Of a stretch of DNA of 60,000 nt, positions 51,201 through 60,000 are shown one piece after another. Every line of letters starts with the position of its first letter. Positions within the stretch are counted from its first letter, which is position 1. A model generated the notes under the pieces. The model worked only from the letters and a program-made list of their open reading frames with translations. It ran no database searches and was not told the origin of the DNA. A program made the translations under genes and the position numbers. Origin of the DNA: Lineus longissimus (taxonomy: Eukaryota; Nemertea; Pilidiophora; Heteronemertea; Lineidae). The stretch spans positions 10,728,001 to 10,788,000 of the forward strand of contig NC_088312.1 in NCBI RefSeq assembly GCF_910592395.1, in the 5' to 3' direction.

Positions 51201-54200
51201 ACAATCGCCCTTCCGATCGAATACTCCTTTCAAAGAAACGAAATTTGAGTGAATGAGAGGTATCACTAACTCACATTTTTCTCAACACATTGTCCTTCGA
51301 GTTATAACGTACTCTGTATTTTTCTCAACACATGACGTACTCCGTGTTTTTTCTTTTTTATCATATACCACTGTACAGTAGTACCATATCTGAGCACTTG
51401 CCCACATCATGACCTGAGTACCACGAAATATTGGTGGACCAATTGCATGTACACCACCACATTACCGCGACAAATTGGTTCGGCAATCCATTGCCGATAC
51501 AAATTGCCGGGCGAATTTGTCCCATCAGGCTTCGCCCGGCTGCGAAATTTTTTTCTGCAGGATACTTCTGCCACAGTGTACATCTGACAGCCAATCACAA
51601 TTGGCGCGATCTTTGACGTCACACTGTTTATTTATGCATGATAATGCAAATACAATGGACGATACCCAAGTCGCATGCCGAGTGCCACTTCAACTGTGAA
51701 TGTGACAATAGTTCATTGTCTGACCCCAATTGTTTGTGTCGTAGTGTTTAGGAATGAATTGCACAGATTCATTGTAAAATTGATGATATTATGCGTACAA
51801 AAGAGGCATCAGCTGATCTGATCGCTACATTGCAGTGCATGCATTGATTTGTGAAATTTTAAGGGGCAGTGACACTGACAGTGTTGCCAATGTTGATAAT
51901 TATTAAAGGGACAGTGTATCCGATGTCTCGTGATTTGTGAAATTTTAAGGGGCAGTGACACTGACAGTGTTGCCAATGTTGATAATTATTAAAGGGACAG
52001 TGTATCCGATGTCTCGTGATTTGTGAAATTTTAAGGGGCAGTGACACTGACAGTGTTGCCAATGTTGATAATTATTAAAGGGACATTGTATCCGATGTCT
52101 GCTGTTGAAGGTATCAGGTCTATTTTGGTAGTTTGAACATTGTTGAAGGGCCATTGTATAAAACACATTTTGACAAGCAAACAAAATAAATTGAATGGTG
52201 GCGCCACCTATGCATATACAGCAGAACTAGTTACACGGTTGACAGATAAACATTCAACCTCGGCTATTTTGCCGAGCACAGTGCGCCTTTAACAGACAAG
52301 TCCAATAAATACAGTCCACTCGACAATGAAAATACATGTTAAGATACTGCAAATAAATATATTTTAGCTAATATACTCCTCTAACCATTTGCTAACTTGT
52401 TCTTTCCAAGATTATCAGAACACGTGGCATTGTTGACATTATTGCGCCATGTGGAAAGATGATGTCAACAAAGACACGTGCTTGCCTTGAATTCTGATTG
52501 GCTGTCAGATGTACACTATGGCAGAAGTATCCTGCAGAAAAAAATTTCGCCGCCCGGCTTGTGGTGTACGCGCTAATGGATCGGCAATTAGCTAGTTAGA
52601 TGGTTCGGCGAAAGGCGGCGCTTTCGAAATGGCGCTTTCTGCTTATTGTTTGCGCGCCATCTGTTGCCGGATTTTATAACTAGCTGCAGCGCTGGTGTAC
52701 GCGCTTGGTGGATTTTCGATGGTGCGGCATTGGTTTACGATTCTAAAATACCTTGGTACCGTAAAGTCAACTTTTAAATGGAAAATGCATAAGCCTCGTT
52801 CTGAGAGCGGAGTGTTTTGGACACGCAACCAAGATGCTCTACCAAAGTTCCCTCGGGTTGCACTAAAATGTGGAAACCATGCACACGTCACGTCAAAGGA
52901 ATTTCACCTCACTTCAGAAGTTTGAGGCTCTCAAAACACTGCTTCAAACACAAATCAGTCAAGGAAGCATCAACCACCCTAAGTTTTTAAATGAGCACTA
53001 CACAATCATATTTGCCGAGAAAAACGCTCCAAATAGCCCATTTGCGCGGATTTTAGCATCACTTGAGCGAGCCGATGCGGACTTCCTATGCGCGCTAACA
53101 TAATGTAAACAACGGCGCTACCGGCGCTCCGGCCGGGCCGGCGATGGATGGAATTTGCCAAATTCGCACATATTCAAGTTATTTTCGTGGCCTATCTTTT
53201 TAAGTTTGGGGTATTTTAGAATAGAAATTGAACCCTCGGCTTCGGACCTTGGTTGAGTTACCAAGACACTCTCGGGTGGAGCTAAAATTTCGTCCAAACC
53301 CTCGCCTGTCGGCTCGGGTTTGGACTGTATTTTAGCTCCACCCTCGAGTGTCTTGGTAACTCAACCAAGGTCCTCCGCCTAGGGTTCAATTCCTTGAACC
53401 AAGATTGGTGGTCCATTTTCAGGTGGTGTACGTGCGGCTTTAAAGGGGCACAAACTGAACAAACTAATCATCCTAATCGTTACTCTTATCATTGTCACAT
53501 TACTACACCAAAGTATCTTCTAACGTAGCTATTCATCGTTTTCAGCTTAAAGAGACTAATAAAGGGATAACACTCGCACAAACTCTAAAAGTGGCAGAAT
53601 TGGGAAATACAAAAATGGTGGAAGATGCAGTGATGGCACTATCGAGCGGGGACAAAACTCAGTTTCTGACTAACGTTTTGGCTCCAGAAAAGCCAAGTAA
53701 GACCACGCCGTACAAGGTAAGTTGTTCGTATAAACCGGTGTAACATCTGAGGTTGTTCTCTATGTTTCAATGAATTAGACAGCTAGTGAGACTAAACTTT
53801 TCAGAAACAGATGTAGGGAAAACTCGAGCTTGCTAAAGTCTCGATTGTTGAGAGTATCGTACTTAAAGGGGTACGCCGTTCGTAATTACTTGTGGTCCAG
53901 TTAAAAGAAATTCACTAATACACAATGCCGTAGTGCAGTTATTATGAGTACAAATTTGTTTAAACTTGGTATTTATAGTATTTGTATATCGGTCTACACA
54001 ACGGCAATGTTGACATTTATATTTAGTATGTATTTCTGTAATTATTGACATTTTTAAATTCAATTAATCTTTAAAATTTTTAACGAACGGCGTAGGCCTT
54101 TGATAGAGACACGTTTTTTTACCTAAGGTGCGTGCAATGTTTTAATTAGGATGTTATTTTTCGTTCAGTCTATCTTGCTTGGCGAGATCAAACGAACCAT

Positions 54201-57200
54201 TGGGAGGGCGTTGCTTACAGACGTTGTAGCGAAAGTAAATGCAGCAGAATGCCCTTACCTCGCTGGAGCCATGGAGAATGCAGCTATCACGAAACCTCAG
54301 TTTGAAACACTGTAAGTATGTGCATGAGTGGACTCATGGTGCATTATCTACCACATCTTGACTGTTTTTGCATCTTATCAAGATTTAAAACCCTACATTT
54401 GAAGAAAGTATAAGACCATGAGGTTCAGGATGTACATGTATGTAATTACCATGATGGTAATATACATCAAAAAAGGTTTCATAGCCGTCATGAAACGCGA
54501 ATCAGACCGCGCCTCTAGTCTGCTCAGGACTGAGGATTCCTAATAAAGGTAGATAACTTTGGGAATCGGCCTCATTACGGAAAAGTTTCATTTGTTTTTA
54601 GTAGATTTGCGTGCCAATGCAGTATTTGCGGACGTTTTTGCGAGAGGCCCATCAATAACTTACTAAATGGATATAGTCTGTAGACTTTTATTAAAAAAAC
54701 AGACTCTGTGCGTAAAGTATTGTGCTAACTATATCGTTTATTAAGTGCAATATTCGTGCGCAAGCGTCAGACTCTCCGCATACTCTCTGTGCTGTTGGCC
54801 TCCATCATGTCATCTGCCCCTACATTGTAATACATGATGCACGCAAGTTTGTACAGCAACATGTATGTATCGAACACAGCGCTCGTTTTTAAACTACTTA
54901 ATAATATTTTCGACTTATCGTAGGAGCGCGAAGGTCGTCACAAAGTCCTGTACATTGGACATGGCAGGAGTGGAAAGGATGGCTACGAAAGTACTGGATC
55001 TTTACAAAGACATCGCAGCTATTACGACAACAGCGGATGACATAATAAAATACATGACGCCTTTGATTCCGTACCTAAGCAAGAAGAACTGCGATACGCT
55101 CTTCTCGACAGCAAGAATGACGGTATGACTGGTCCATCTCAGTGCAAAAAGTAATAAAGATGCGCTTATGATAAATAGTTTTCTCCTATGTGTTTGGTTT
55201 AAGATGTCAGCTTTCGACTTCAGCTTGCTCTTGATTCGTCCCCTTAGAGGTCTCCATTTGGGTCTTATTCTGGTGCTCTGGGGAGATTTGAGGTTCAAGA
55301 ACAGCCCTTGTTCAAATAGTATGAGACATTGCCGCTGGTTACTAGTAGATCTTGACACAGCAAATACCGAGGCAACCTTTTAGGATTTGGCATACGTCCT
55401 CTCTAAGATTCATACACTGTACATGTAGTATCCCGCTAAAGCATGTTGATCAGTACATAGAAAAGTAGGAATTTCGCATTTTTTTCTGTTACGCTTGCAT
55501 TAGCAACATTAATTTTTGTCTGACAATTTTACGAGTTGTCTAATTTTTGCTCTCATTGGAACTCTTCAATTCACACTCCTCCTGGGATGCTTGTCAGCTG
55601 ACCTGAAACCTAATATACCGGCAGTTTTATAAGAAATATCAAAAAAATTTCAGGCGGCGCTTTCAAAGGCTGCTAAAATCACCTCACTGAATTTGAAAGC
55701 ATTGGATGGGAAATGGAGGCTTGATAAGTGCCAAGGGGGCATGTCATCTCCATGCCTGATGACTTTGAAAGAACTCATTGGAAAGACTCCTGATAAAGTT
55801 ACTGATGCGAATTGGGACAGGTAGGATATACACTTACACAGTAATACTGTCATTTACATTTCGTGGTAGAGCCCTGGCTGCTGTTGCTCTGGTCCTCCTC
55901 CATGTGCTTGCTCGTTGAAACTACTACTGTAAGTCCTGTTCACCATGTCTACGGACCATGACTACTCAATTGACCGAACCTGTCTCAAAGGATTTCGAGA
56001 AGTCTTTGCATGGGCCACAATTCGCTTTAGTGTGTTCTTTCTCTAGCTCAGCCTAAATGCCACAAATTTAGCATGAGTCAGAACAATCCGAATAAGTCAA
56101 GACCAGATCTACCCTGGGCAATCATAGAATCTATGATGGGATCCCAGTGTAAAACTCGGTTTGTGATAACCATCATAGAGTCATCCATGTGCCCATCAAT
56201 GATCCTGTCTATCATTTACAGTGACTGACATATTTTCTAATGTTCTCTTTAGTTTCACACATCAGTATCATTAGCATCTTCGGTTTTCAGCCTAGGAGCC
56301 GTGGCGTCGTTTCTAGATCCAAGTGTTATTACCGCAACTCTAAAGACCTACACGGATACCAGCCCACTAGTAAAACGATGCGTTAAGTTCAAGCTGTACC
56401 AACTATATGAATTCCGAGGAAAGGATCTAAACACAGCCGTAAGACATTCTCGATTGCATATATATTTACTAAACTTTTCAGCCCCTAGACTATGAAACGG
56501 AAAGGTTATATATATACATGTAGTACATGTACATATATATAAATGTAATTTGCTATTATTTCGTTACATTGGCCGACATGTGTATGTTCGAAGGATCCGC
56601 CATCAACATGCCTGCACGAAGGTTCGAGACCCGTTGTTATCATGGCTTCTGTTACCTTATTCTCCTCTCATTCCATTCTTTTGCTCAAATATATATTCTC
56701 CCTTCAGAATAGTTACTCTATTTTGCCCATGCCCTTCAGAAATCATTCTTTTGTCCACATTCTTCCTTCAGAATAGTTGTTATATTCTTTTATCCATTCC
56801 GTTCAGAATAGTCATTCCACTCTTTAGCCAAAATATTCTACCTTCAGAAGTTACTCTTTTGCCCATGCCCTTCAGAAATCATTCTTTTGTCCACATTCTT
56901 CCTTCAGAATAGTTATCCTTTATTCATTCCGTTCAGAATAAGAGTCATTAATCTCCCTGCAATGGTCATTATTATGCCCAGATTCTCCATTCAGAATAGT
57001 CATTGTTTTTGTCGATTAGTCTCCCTTCGCGGAATAGTTATATCAGCCAATATCCTCCCGTCAGACTTATAATGGGCATTCTTGTTTCCAACAGCTTCAG
57101 ATGTTAGTGAGTCAGTGCACCAAAGAAGAACCCATATCAACAGTGACCGACTGGTCCAAACAAAAAGTTGATGCTACGACGAAGGGATACGCAGGATACA

Positions 57201-59802
57201 TTCCATTTTTTCCGCTAAGTAGACTCGAGGGGGCGAACGGATTACCGAAAGCAGTGCTTTGTAATACAGAACTGTTTACAATATTCAATAAAGTTGTGCA
57301 ATACGGAAAGGTAGGTAAAGTTAAGTCAAAATATATTCATAGGTAAAATTCGCGGAGCGTTCATTATTTTGATGCAGTATTGCGAGTATCTTTATTGCAA
57401 TAGTATTGCCTACAGGCCCATAATGACAATAAATACTATAATTGTATAAGAAAAGGTCGCCAAGTAATCGAACTTATCACTATTTTCATCATTAAATGGT
57501 GCATTCTGTAATCGTGGAGTTTTTGCATAGTGCATCATTGCATAGATGAAAATACTAAGTACAGCTATTCAATTTGATTAAAAATGTAACATATTACGTA
57601 CACATGCATGTAAATTACCAGGCTTTACTGTATCAGTTTGTTACATTTTTAATACTTCCACCTCAGATGGAAAACAAATTTGACTCATGGTATCTGCATC
57701 ATATCATTGCTGATGTCGGCATAACTTTGTAAACATCAAAGATCTGATGAGTTATGTCATAGAATATTTTCTTCGTATAGTTCGAATACGGCCTATGAAA
57801 TTGCTTGATGTCAGTATATTGTAGTTACTTTTCTAACACTTCTCATGCACATTATAACTTCGACCTCCTTATCCTCCAGAGTGAAACCATAAAGACTACC
57901 TGCGACAAGTACTTCGATACGACCACACCAGTCCCAAAACAGAAATCATGCCGCCCATCAACCCCACCTGGCGAGAAGCCAGAAGGAAGCATGGCGCATC
58001 CTGGTATTGACACTGCAAAGGTCCATAGTGTCGACGGCGCAACCGCAGAGAAGCTTGTAACAAATCCCAACACAAGAAGGACCGTGGAGGCCTTGGTCAC
58101 GGCAGATGCTTGCACCATTGTGAAGAAGGTAGATCGAGAATTACATTCAGCCTCACCCCATCCGGTTTGGGGTTATTTTCTAGTATATAAGTATGTGACT
58201 GCAGGGTATGTCCTTAGCGTAATGTTGCCCTTAACCATTACTATTCTAACATCGGTAACCCCGAGCATCAGCATAACCGAATGCTTACCCCAACTCTAAC
58301 TCTATCCTTTGCTGATGCTATTCTCCATGAAAGAATGTTTTGTACTATGTTTTATTTCATGGAAGTGACTACTTTGCAAGCCCGGCTTACCAAACAGCGA
58401 CTTTTTCTTGTCCTGAATGGAGAGCCGAACTCATTAATATTAAAGTAAAGTCTCCAGCTCGCCAAACAGGGTAGATTTTTTACCTGTTTGGCAAGCCCGG
58501 CTGGCCGAACAGGGTGGCTTTTTAGTGCTGTTTGGCAAGCGGCTCTCCAAACAGGACAAAAAAAGATGCCTGTTCGGCGAGCGGCTTGCCAAATTGACCC
58601 GGCCTTCATTCATATGAAATAGCGTACTTGAAGTAAACCCAACTTTTCCACCAAAGGCAGGCCTTAGAATAGGCTATATATAGCCCTCTACTGAATTGTT
58701 CGTCAAAATGAAGCTGCTGGCACCCCGATCTTAGCCATCATGTGGCATGATTCAGCAGATTATATTGGCCGATTGCTTGGTGTCGATTTGTCATGTCTTT
58801 AAAGTTTTGTTATTCCCATGGCGGTGACTAGCAGTAACACAGTAACGCTATTTAAAATATGGAAGGTCAGTGCATTAAACATGAATGCACACCAAATGGT
58901 TTCTTCTGCTTAAAACAATTTACATGGTTGTATCTGTGTATTTAGTCTATTCTTGGCGGCGGTCATGATCACTTCTAGCTGCAATTTTTAATCATGCCAA
59001 GGGGCCTTCAGCCAAGGAACAAGCAGGGGAGTCCATCGCAAGGTATTCAAGTTTCTTTCTTGGTGACATCAGGTGCAAGAAACGTTTGTTTACGGTTGAT
59101 TCGCAGGACGAGCTAGGATAAAAATCTTCTCACCTTTAAAATCATTTTAGGCAACAACAACAAATGCTGAGATGTTCTATGAAGCAATCAAATCGCCATT
59201 ATTGACGAAGTGCTACTCCGTCGAGACCTCTGTTACCAAGAGCAAAACTGAGAATAACATCGACAAGATGGGCATGGCGAACTTTAACAAAGCAACGGTA
59301 CGAAAACCCGGCGAGTCGAAGGCGCCCTTATCACCCAATTATTGAAGATGGCTTGTTTTTTAATATAATGCCAGATTCTTTCAAACCCCAATCAATTCTG
59401 GAAGCCATGTATTAACGACACCTCTCATTAGATTGACACATCATTTGCAACACCTGGAGGGGTCTAAATTTTAATGAATTCCTGGCAAGTTGTTCCAGAC
59501 TCCGCTCATATATTGAGCAAAAAGACTACATACTGACGACAAATGATGTATTATGCTCTTCTGTAGCATTCGTGAGCAAGGATTTCACACATTTGGTATT
59601 CCATTAAGTGCATAATAAAATCCTTTGTCCCCGGGACACTCTCCCCTGGGACATTCAAAATTAGTACACCGTCGTATCTGCGTGTATTGTTAATGCGCAT
59701 GACATTAGATTTTCCTTTTCAATTTTTATTACAGCAACTTGGAATTTTTGCAGACCTTAATAAGACGAAAACCGTGGACAAGTGGACCGACGCTGACATC
59801 GA
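48167..59802 (+). CDS. secreted, probably all-helical multi-exon protein, family unknown (14 exons, both ends incomplete)
   Basis: Fourteen exons read in one frame across thirteen introns with GT-AG ends, about 595 residues in the window. The first visible exon encodes the hydrophobic end of a signal peptide (CLAMVLSLATA, then VDPN), so an upstream phase-1 exon must supply the start codon. The mature part is a succession of Lys/Leu/Ala/Thr-rich helical segments with roughly one Cys per 40 residues, suggesting disulfides outside the cell; no membrane segment is seen. Intron phases run 1, 1, 2, 2, 0, 0, 2, 0, 2, 0, 0, 0, 0, 2. I do not recognise a domain. The helical layout with LP-type breaks loosely recalls the stereocilin/otoancorin/mesothelin group, but this is only an impression. 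Introns of 300-3,100 bp carry repeats listed separately; the others show nothing. Confidence 0.82.
48531..48548 (+). CDS. secreted protein exon B (18-nt microexon)
   Basis: CTCTTCCAG|CGAGGG...GAGCG|GTAAGT gives an 18-nt, phase 1-1 exon encoding six residues (ARDWTS with the split codon). Frame continuity on both sides holds whether it is included or skipped, so inclusion could be regulated. The strong splice sites are the only evidence. Confidence 0.55.
49044..49086 (+). CDS. secreted protein exon C
   Basis: The acceptor reads GTTTTCAG|TGTACTG and the donor AAAAA|GTAAAT; 43 nt, phase 1 to phase 2. It encodes VYCSPTGLEAAIKK, with the first cysteine of the mature protein. Confidence 0.7.
49483..49671. 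mobile_element. MITE-like inverted-repeat element in intron
   Basis: The ends read ACCGGTGTAATG (left) and, inverted, GGCCGGTGTAACATC (right), with GTGTTTCC words inside both halves. A fragment resembling its right end, CCGGTGTAACATCTG, occurs just after exon F at about 53737-53770. Confidence 0.55.
49705..49737 (+). CDS. secreted protein exon D
   Basis: The acceptor reads CTTTTCAG|GGATAA and the donor GAAAG|GTAAGA; 33 nt, phase 2 to phase 2. It encodes KDNAKSVTEYE. Another short in-phase cassette. Confidence 0.7.
49854..50132. mobile_element. MITE-like inverted-repeat element in intron
   Basis: The left end is ACCGTTGTAGAAGTAGAAAATG and the right end is the inverse of ACCGGTGTAAAGTAGAAAATG, at the two limits of this span. 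It contains GTCGGGCC and a G10-type run near its right end. It is non-coding. Confidence 0.6.
50333..50468 (+). CDS. secreted protein exon E
   Basis: The acceptor reads TATTTTCAG|AGCCTTG and the donor CTACCG|GTAGGT; 136 nt, phase 2 to phase 0. It encodes about 46 residues: a Lys-rich amphipathic region and FAKIPMACLLRLP at the end. The exon is fully open, with good sites on both sides. Confidence 0.82.
51542..52550. mobile_element. element bounded by about 59-bp inverted repeats
   Basis: The segment 51542-51600 (GCGAAATTTTTTTCTGCAGG and onward to ACAGCCAATCACAA) recurs inverted at 52492-52550 with few mismatches. Outside both arms GCCGGGC/GCCCGGC and GGTTCGGC words also pair, so the true ends may lie farther out (about 51469 and 52615). 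The interior carries the 86-bp tandem array and no clear coding frame. No target duplication was found. Confidence 0.6.
51846..52101. repeat. 86-bp tandem repeat, three copies
   Basis: Copies start at 51846, 51932 and 52018 with GATTTGTGAAATTTTAAGG. Each contains CAGTGACACTGACAGTGTTG, whose CAGTG...CACTG parts are self-complementary, and ends with GGACA(G/T)TGTATCCGATGTCT. The copies are nearly identical, implying recent expansion. Confidence 0.92.
53227..53390. mobile_element. near-perfect 164-bp palindrome (foldback MITE)
   Basis: ATTGAACCCT at 53227 pairs with AGGGTTCAAT at 53381-53390. The arms, about 75 bp each, match almost throughout, including GGACCTTGGTTGAGTTACC and its inverse, around a short loop near 53305. 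There is no coding capacity and no clear target duplication. Confidence 0.8.
53546..53716 (+). CDS. secreted protein exon F
   Basis: The acceptor reads CGTTTTCAG|CTTAAA and the donor TACAAG|GTAAGT; 171 nt, phase 0 to phase 0, 57 residues. It has two helix-like stretches with alternating hydrophobic residues and a Pro/Lys/Thr-rich end. No cysteine. Confidence 0.85.
53865..54102. mobile_element. MITE with ends TACGCCGTTCG / CGAACGGCGTA
   Basis: The inverted ends TACGCCGTTCG (53872) and CGAACGGCGTA (54084-54094) extend outwards as AAAGG...CCTTT. The interior is AT-rich. This is the better-preserved relative of the copy at 1813-2025. It lies in the intron between exons F and G. Confidence 0.78.
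54169..54311 (+). CDS. secreted protein exon G
   Basis: The acceptor reads TCGTTCAG|TCTATC and the donor ACACT|GTAAGT; 143 nt, phase 0 to phase 2. It encodes an amphipathic helix (IGRALLTDVVAKV) and ECPYLAGAMENAAITKPQFE, with one Cys. Confidence 0.85.
54924..55122 (+). CDS. secreted protein exon H
   Basis: The acceptor reads TTATCGTAG|GAGCGC and the donor ATGACG|GTATGA; 199 nt, phase 2 to phase 0, about 67 residues with two Cys. It carries predicted helices VERMATKVLDLYKDI and DDIIKYMTPLIPYL. This is the most clearly helical exon. Confidence 0.85.
55654..55820 (+). CDS. secreted protein exon I
   Basis: The acceptor reads ATTTCAG|GCGGCG and the donor GACAG|GTAGGA; 167 nt, phase 0 to phase 2. 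It has two Cys 13 residues apart (KCQGG and SPCLM), likely a disulfide pair, followed by a LKELIGKTP helix. Confidence 0.85.
56291..56438 (+). CDS. secreted protein exon J
   Basis: The acceptor reads GTTTTCAG|CCTAGG and the donor ACAGCC|GTAAGA; 148 nt, phase 2 to phase 0. It encodes LGAVASFLDPSVITATLKTY and a basic segment RCVKFKLYQLYEF. Confidence 0.85.
56690..57065. repeat. intronic minisatellite, about 30-bp units
   Basis: Units of the type CCTTCAGAATAGTTATTC with TTTTGCCCAT or TTTATCCATT spacers repeat about a dozen times. A longer block (GCCCATGCCCTTCAGAAATC through CTTCCTTCAGAATAGTT) occurs twice, at about 56728 and 56860. The tract is strongly pyrimidine-biased and lies just upstream of exon K. 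Confidence 0.85.
57095..57310 (+). CDS. secreted protein exon K
   Basis: The acceptor reads TTTCCAACAG|CTTCAG and the donor GGAAAG|GTAGGT; 216 nt, phase 0 to phase 0, 72 residues. Two Cys; central aromatic/proline segment GYAGYIPFFPLSRL, then helix ELFTIFNKVVQYGK. Confidence 0.87.
57880..58128 (+). CDS. secreted protein exon L
   Basis: The acceptor reads ATCCTCCAG|AGTGAA and the donor AAGAAG|GTAGAT; 249 nt, phase 0 to phase 0, 83 residues. It contains a Pro/Thr/Ser-rich linker (PSTPPGEKPEGS) between two more ordered parts and three Cys. This is the likely boundary between two domains. Confidence 0.85.
58129..59150. other. intron between exons L and M
   Basis: GT-AG intron of 1,022 bp. Besides the partial foldback copy, nothing is recognised. 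Confidence 0.8.
58361..58595. mobile_element. partial copy of the 36372 foldback element
   Basis: This matches the left arm and centre of the element at 36372-36758 with few differences, from GGAAGTGACTACTT to the AAACAGGACAAAAAAAGATGCC loop. It then has only a short remnant of the right arm (GGCTTGCCAAATTGAC). The right half has been deleted or replaced. It lies in the intron between exons L and M. Confidence 0.85.
59151..59297 (+). CDS. secreted protein exon M
   Basis: The acceptor reads ATTTTAG|GCAACA and the donor GCAACG|GTACGA; 147 nt, phase 0 to phase 0, 49 residues with one Cys. Thr/Lys/Asn-rich, with AEMFYEAIKSPLL as a helix. Confidence 0.83.
59735..59802 (+). CDS. secreted protein exon N
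   Basis: The acceptor reads TTATTACAG|CAACTT and the donor ATCGA|GTAAGG; 68 nt, phase 0 to phase 2. It encodes QLGIFADLNKTKTVDKWTDADI. The open phase shows that the gene continues beyond the right edge; no further exon is seen in the last 198 bases. Confidence 0.82.
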
Positions 59803-60000
59803 GTAAGGTGTACCGGCGTAACGTTTATTGGTTGCTCGGAATAACCATATCTCTGAGTTGCTTCATCTTCGCAAGGCAGATATGCATTTTGGCCTGCAAA
59901 AACTTGTTTAGTTAGTTGATGGCGTACCCAATCGGTGATGGAGAGCCATTTTTAAAACACTTTTATGTCCGGACATAAGACACCCTTAAAGTACGCGACA

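Larger units (their letters stand above)
50469..53545. other. intron between exons E and F (3.1 kb), repeat-rich
   Basis: GT-AG intron holding the inverted-repeat element with its 86-bp tandem array (51542-52550) and the palindrome at 53227-53390. Overlapping open frames at about 52695-53103 are in different registers; they could be a decayed element-borne gene but match nothing I know. Confidence 0.7.

Noticed and set aside
52695-53103. Two overlapping plus-strand frames in the exon E-F intron
   Set aside because: Considered as a frameshifted transposon gene, but neither half shows transposase or other element motifs.
56560-56640. B-box-like GGTTCGAGACC suggesting a tRNA gene
   Set aside because: No A box at proper spacing and no cloverleaf stems could be folded.

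Overview
The window is metazoan nuclear DNA, AT-rich, with short exons in long non-coding tracts, GT-AG introns and many small inverted-repeat DNA elements. The frequent palindromes TACATGTA and TAGGCCTA and the gene content suggest a marine invertebrate (lophotrochozoan, hemichordate, echinoderm or similar). The species cannot be fixed from sequence alone. Exons were placed by hand from reading frame, splice consensus and intron-phase continuity; no search was run.

Layout. (1) At 1-1709 on the minus strand are the first four exons of a 2-oxoglutarate/Fe(II) dioxygenase of the isopenicillin-N-synthase-like group; its catalytic half lies beyond the left edge. (2) At 2637-2856 on the plus strand, head-to-head with it, is a plausible coding first exon ending in phase 1. 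(3) From 2857 to 27056 there is about 24 kb with no convincing gene, only tandem duplications, microsatellites and two weak exon-like segments. (4) At 27057-35290 on the plus strand is a complete four-exon gene for a voltage-gated potassium channel, Kv3/Shaw-like in its T1 domain. It has an intact TTVGYGD filter but two departures from the family: His at the fifth S4 charge position and loss of the first proline of the S6 PxP hinge. (5) From 35291 to 48166 no gene is seen, but several transposable elements are recognisable. They include a foldback element with minisatellite arms and a 9-bp target duplication, a foldback element with a 6-bp duplication, two equal-length copies of a TA-flanked MITE, and a TTAA-flanked MITE. 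(6) At 48167-59802 on the plus strand are fourteen exons of one gene for a secreted, cysteine-containing, probably all-helical protein of no family I recognise. Its reading frame is continuous through every splice junction; the start-codon exon is not found and the 3' end runs off the window. Its introns carry further MITEs, an 86-bp tandem array and a long minisatellite.

There is no sign that the three genes act together. The dioxygenase is an enzyme, the channel acts at the plasma membrane and the third product is probably extracellular. The strongest candidates for something undescribed are the secreted protein gene, with its 18-nt microexon, and the atypical Kv channel. The foldback elements are the most distinctive non-coding structures.
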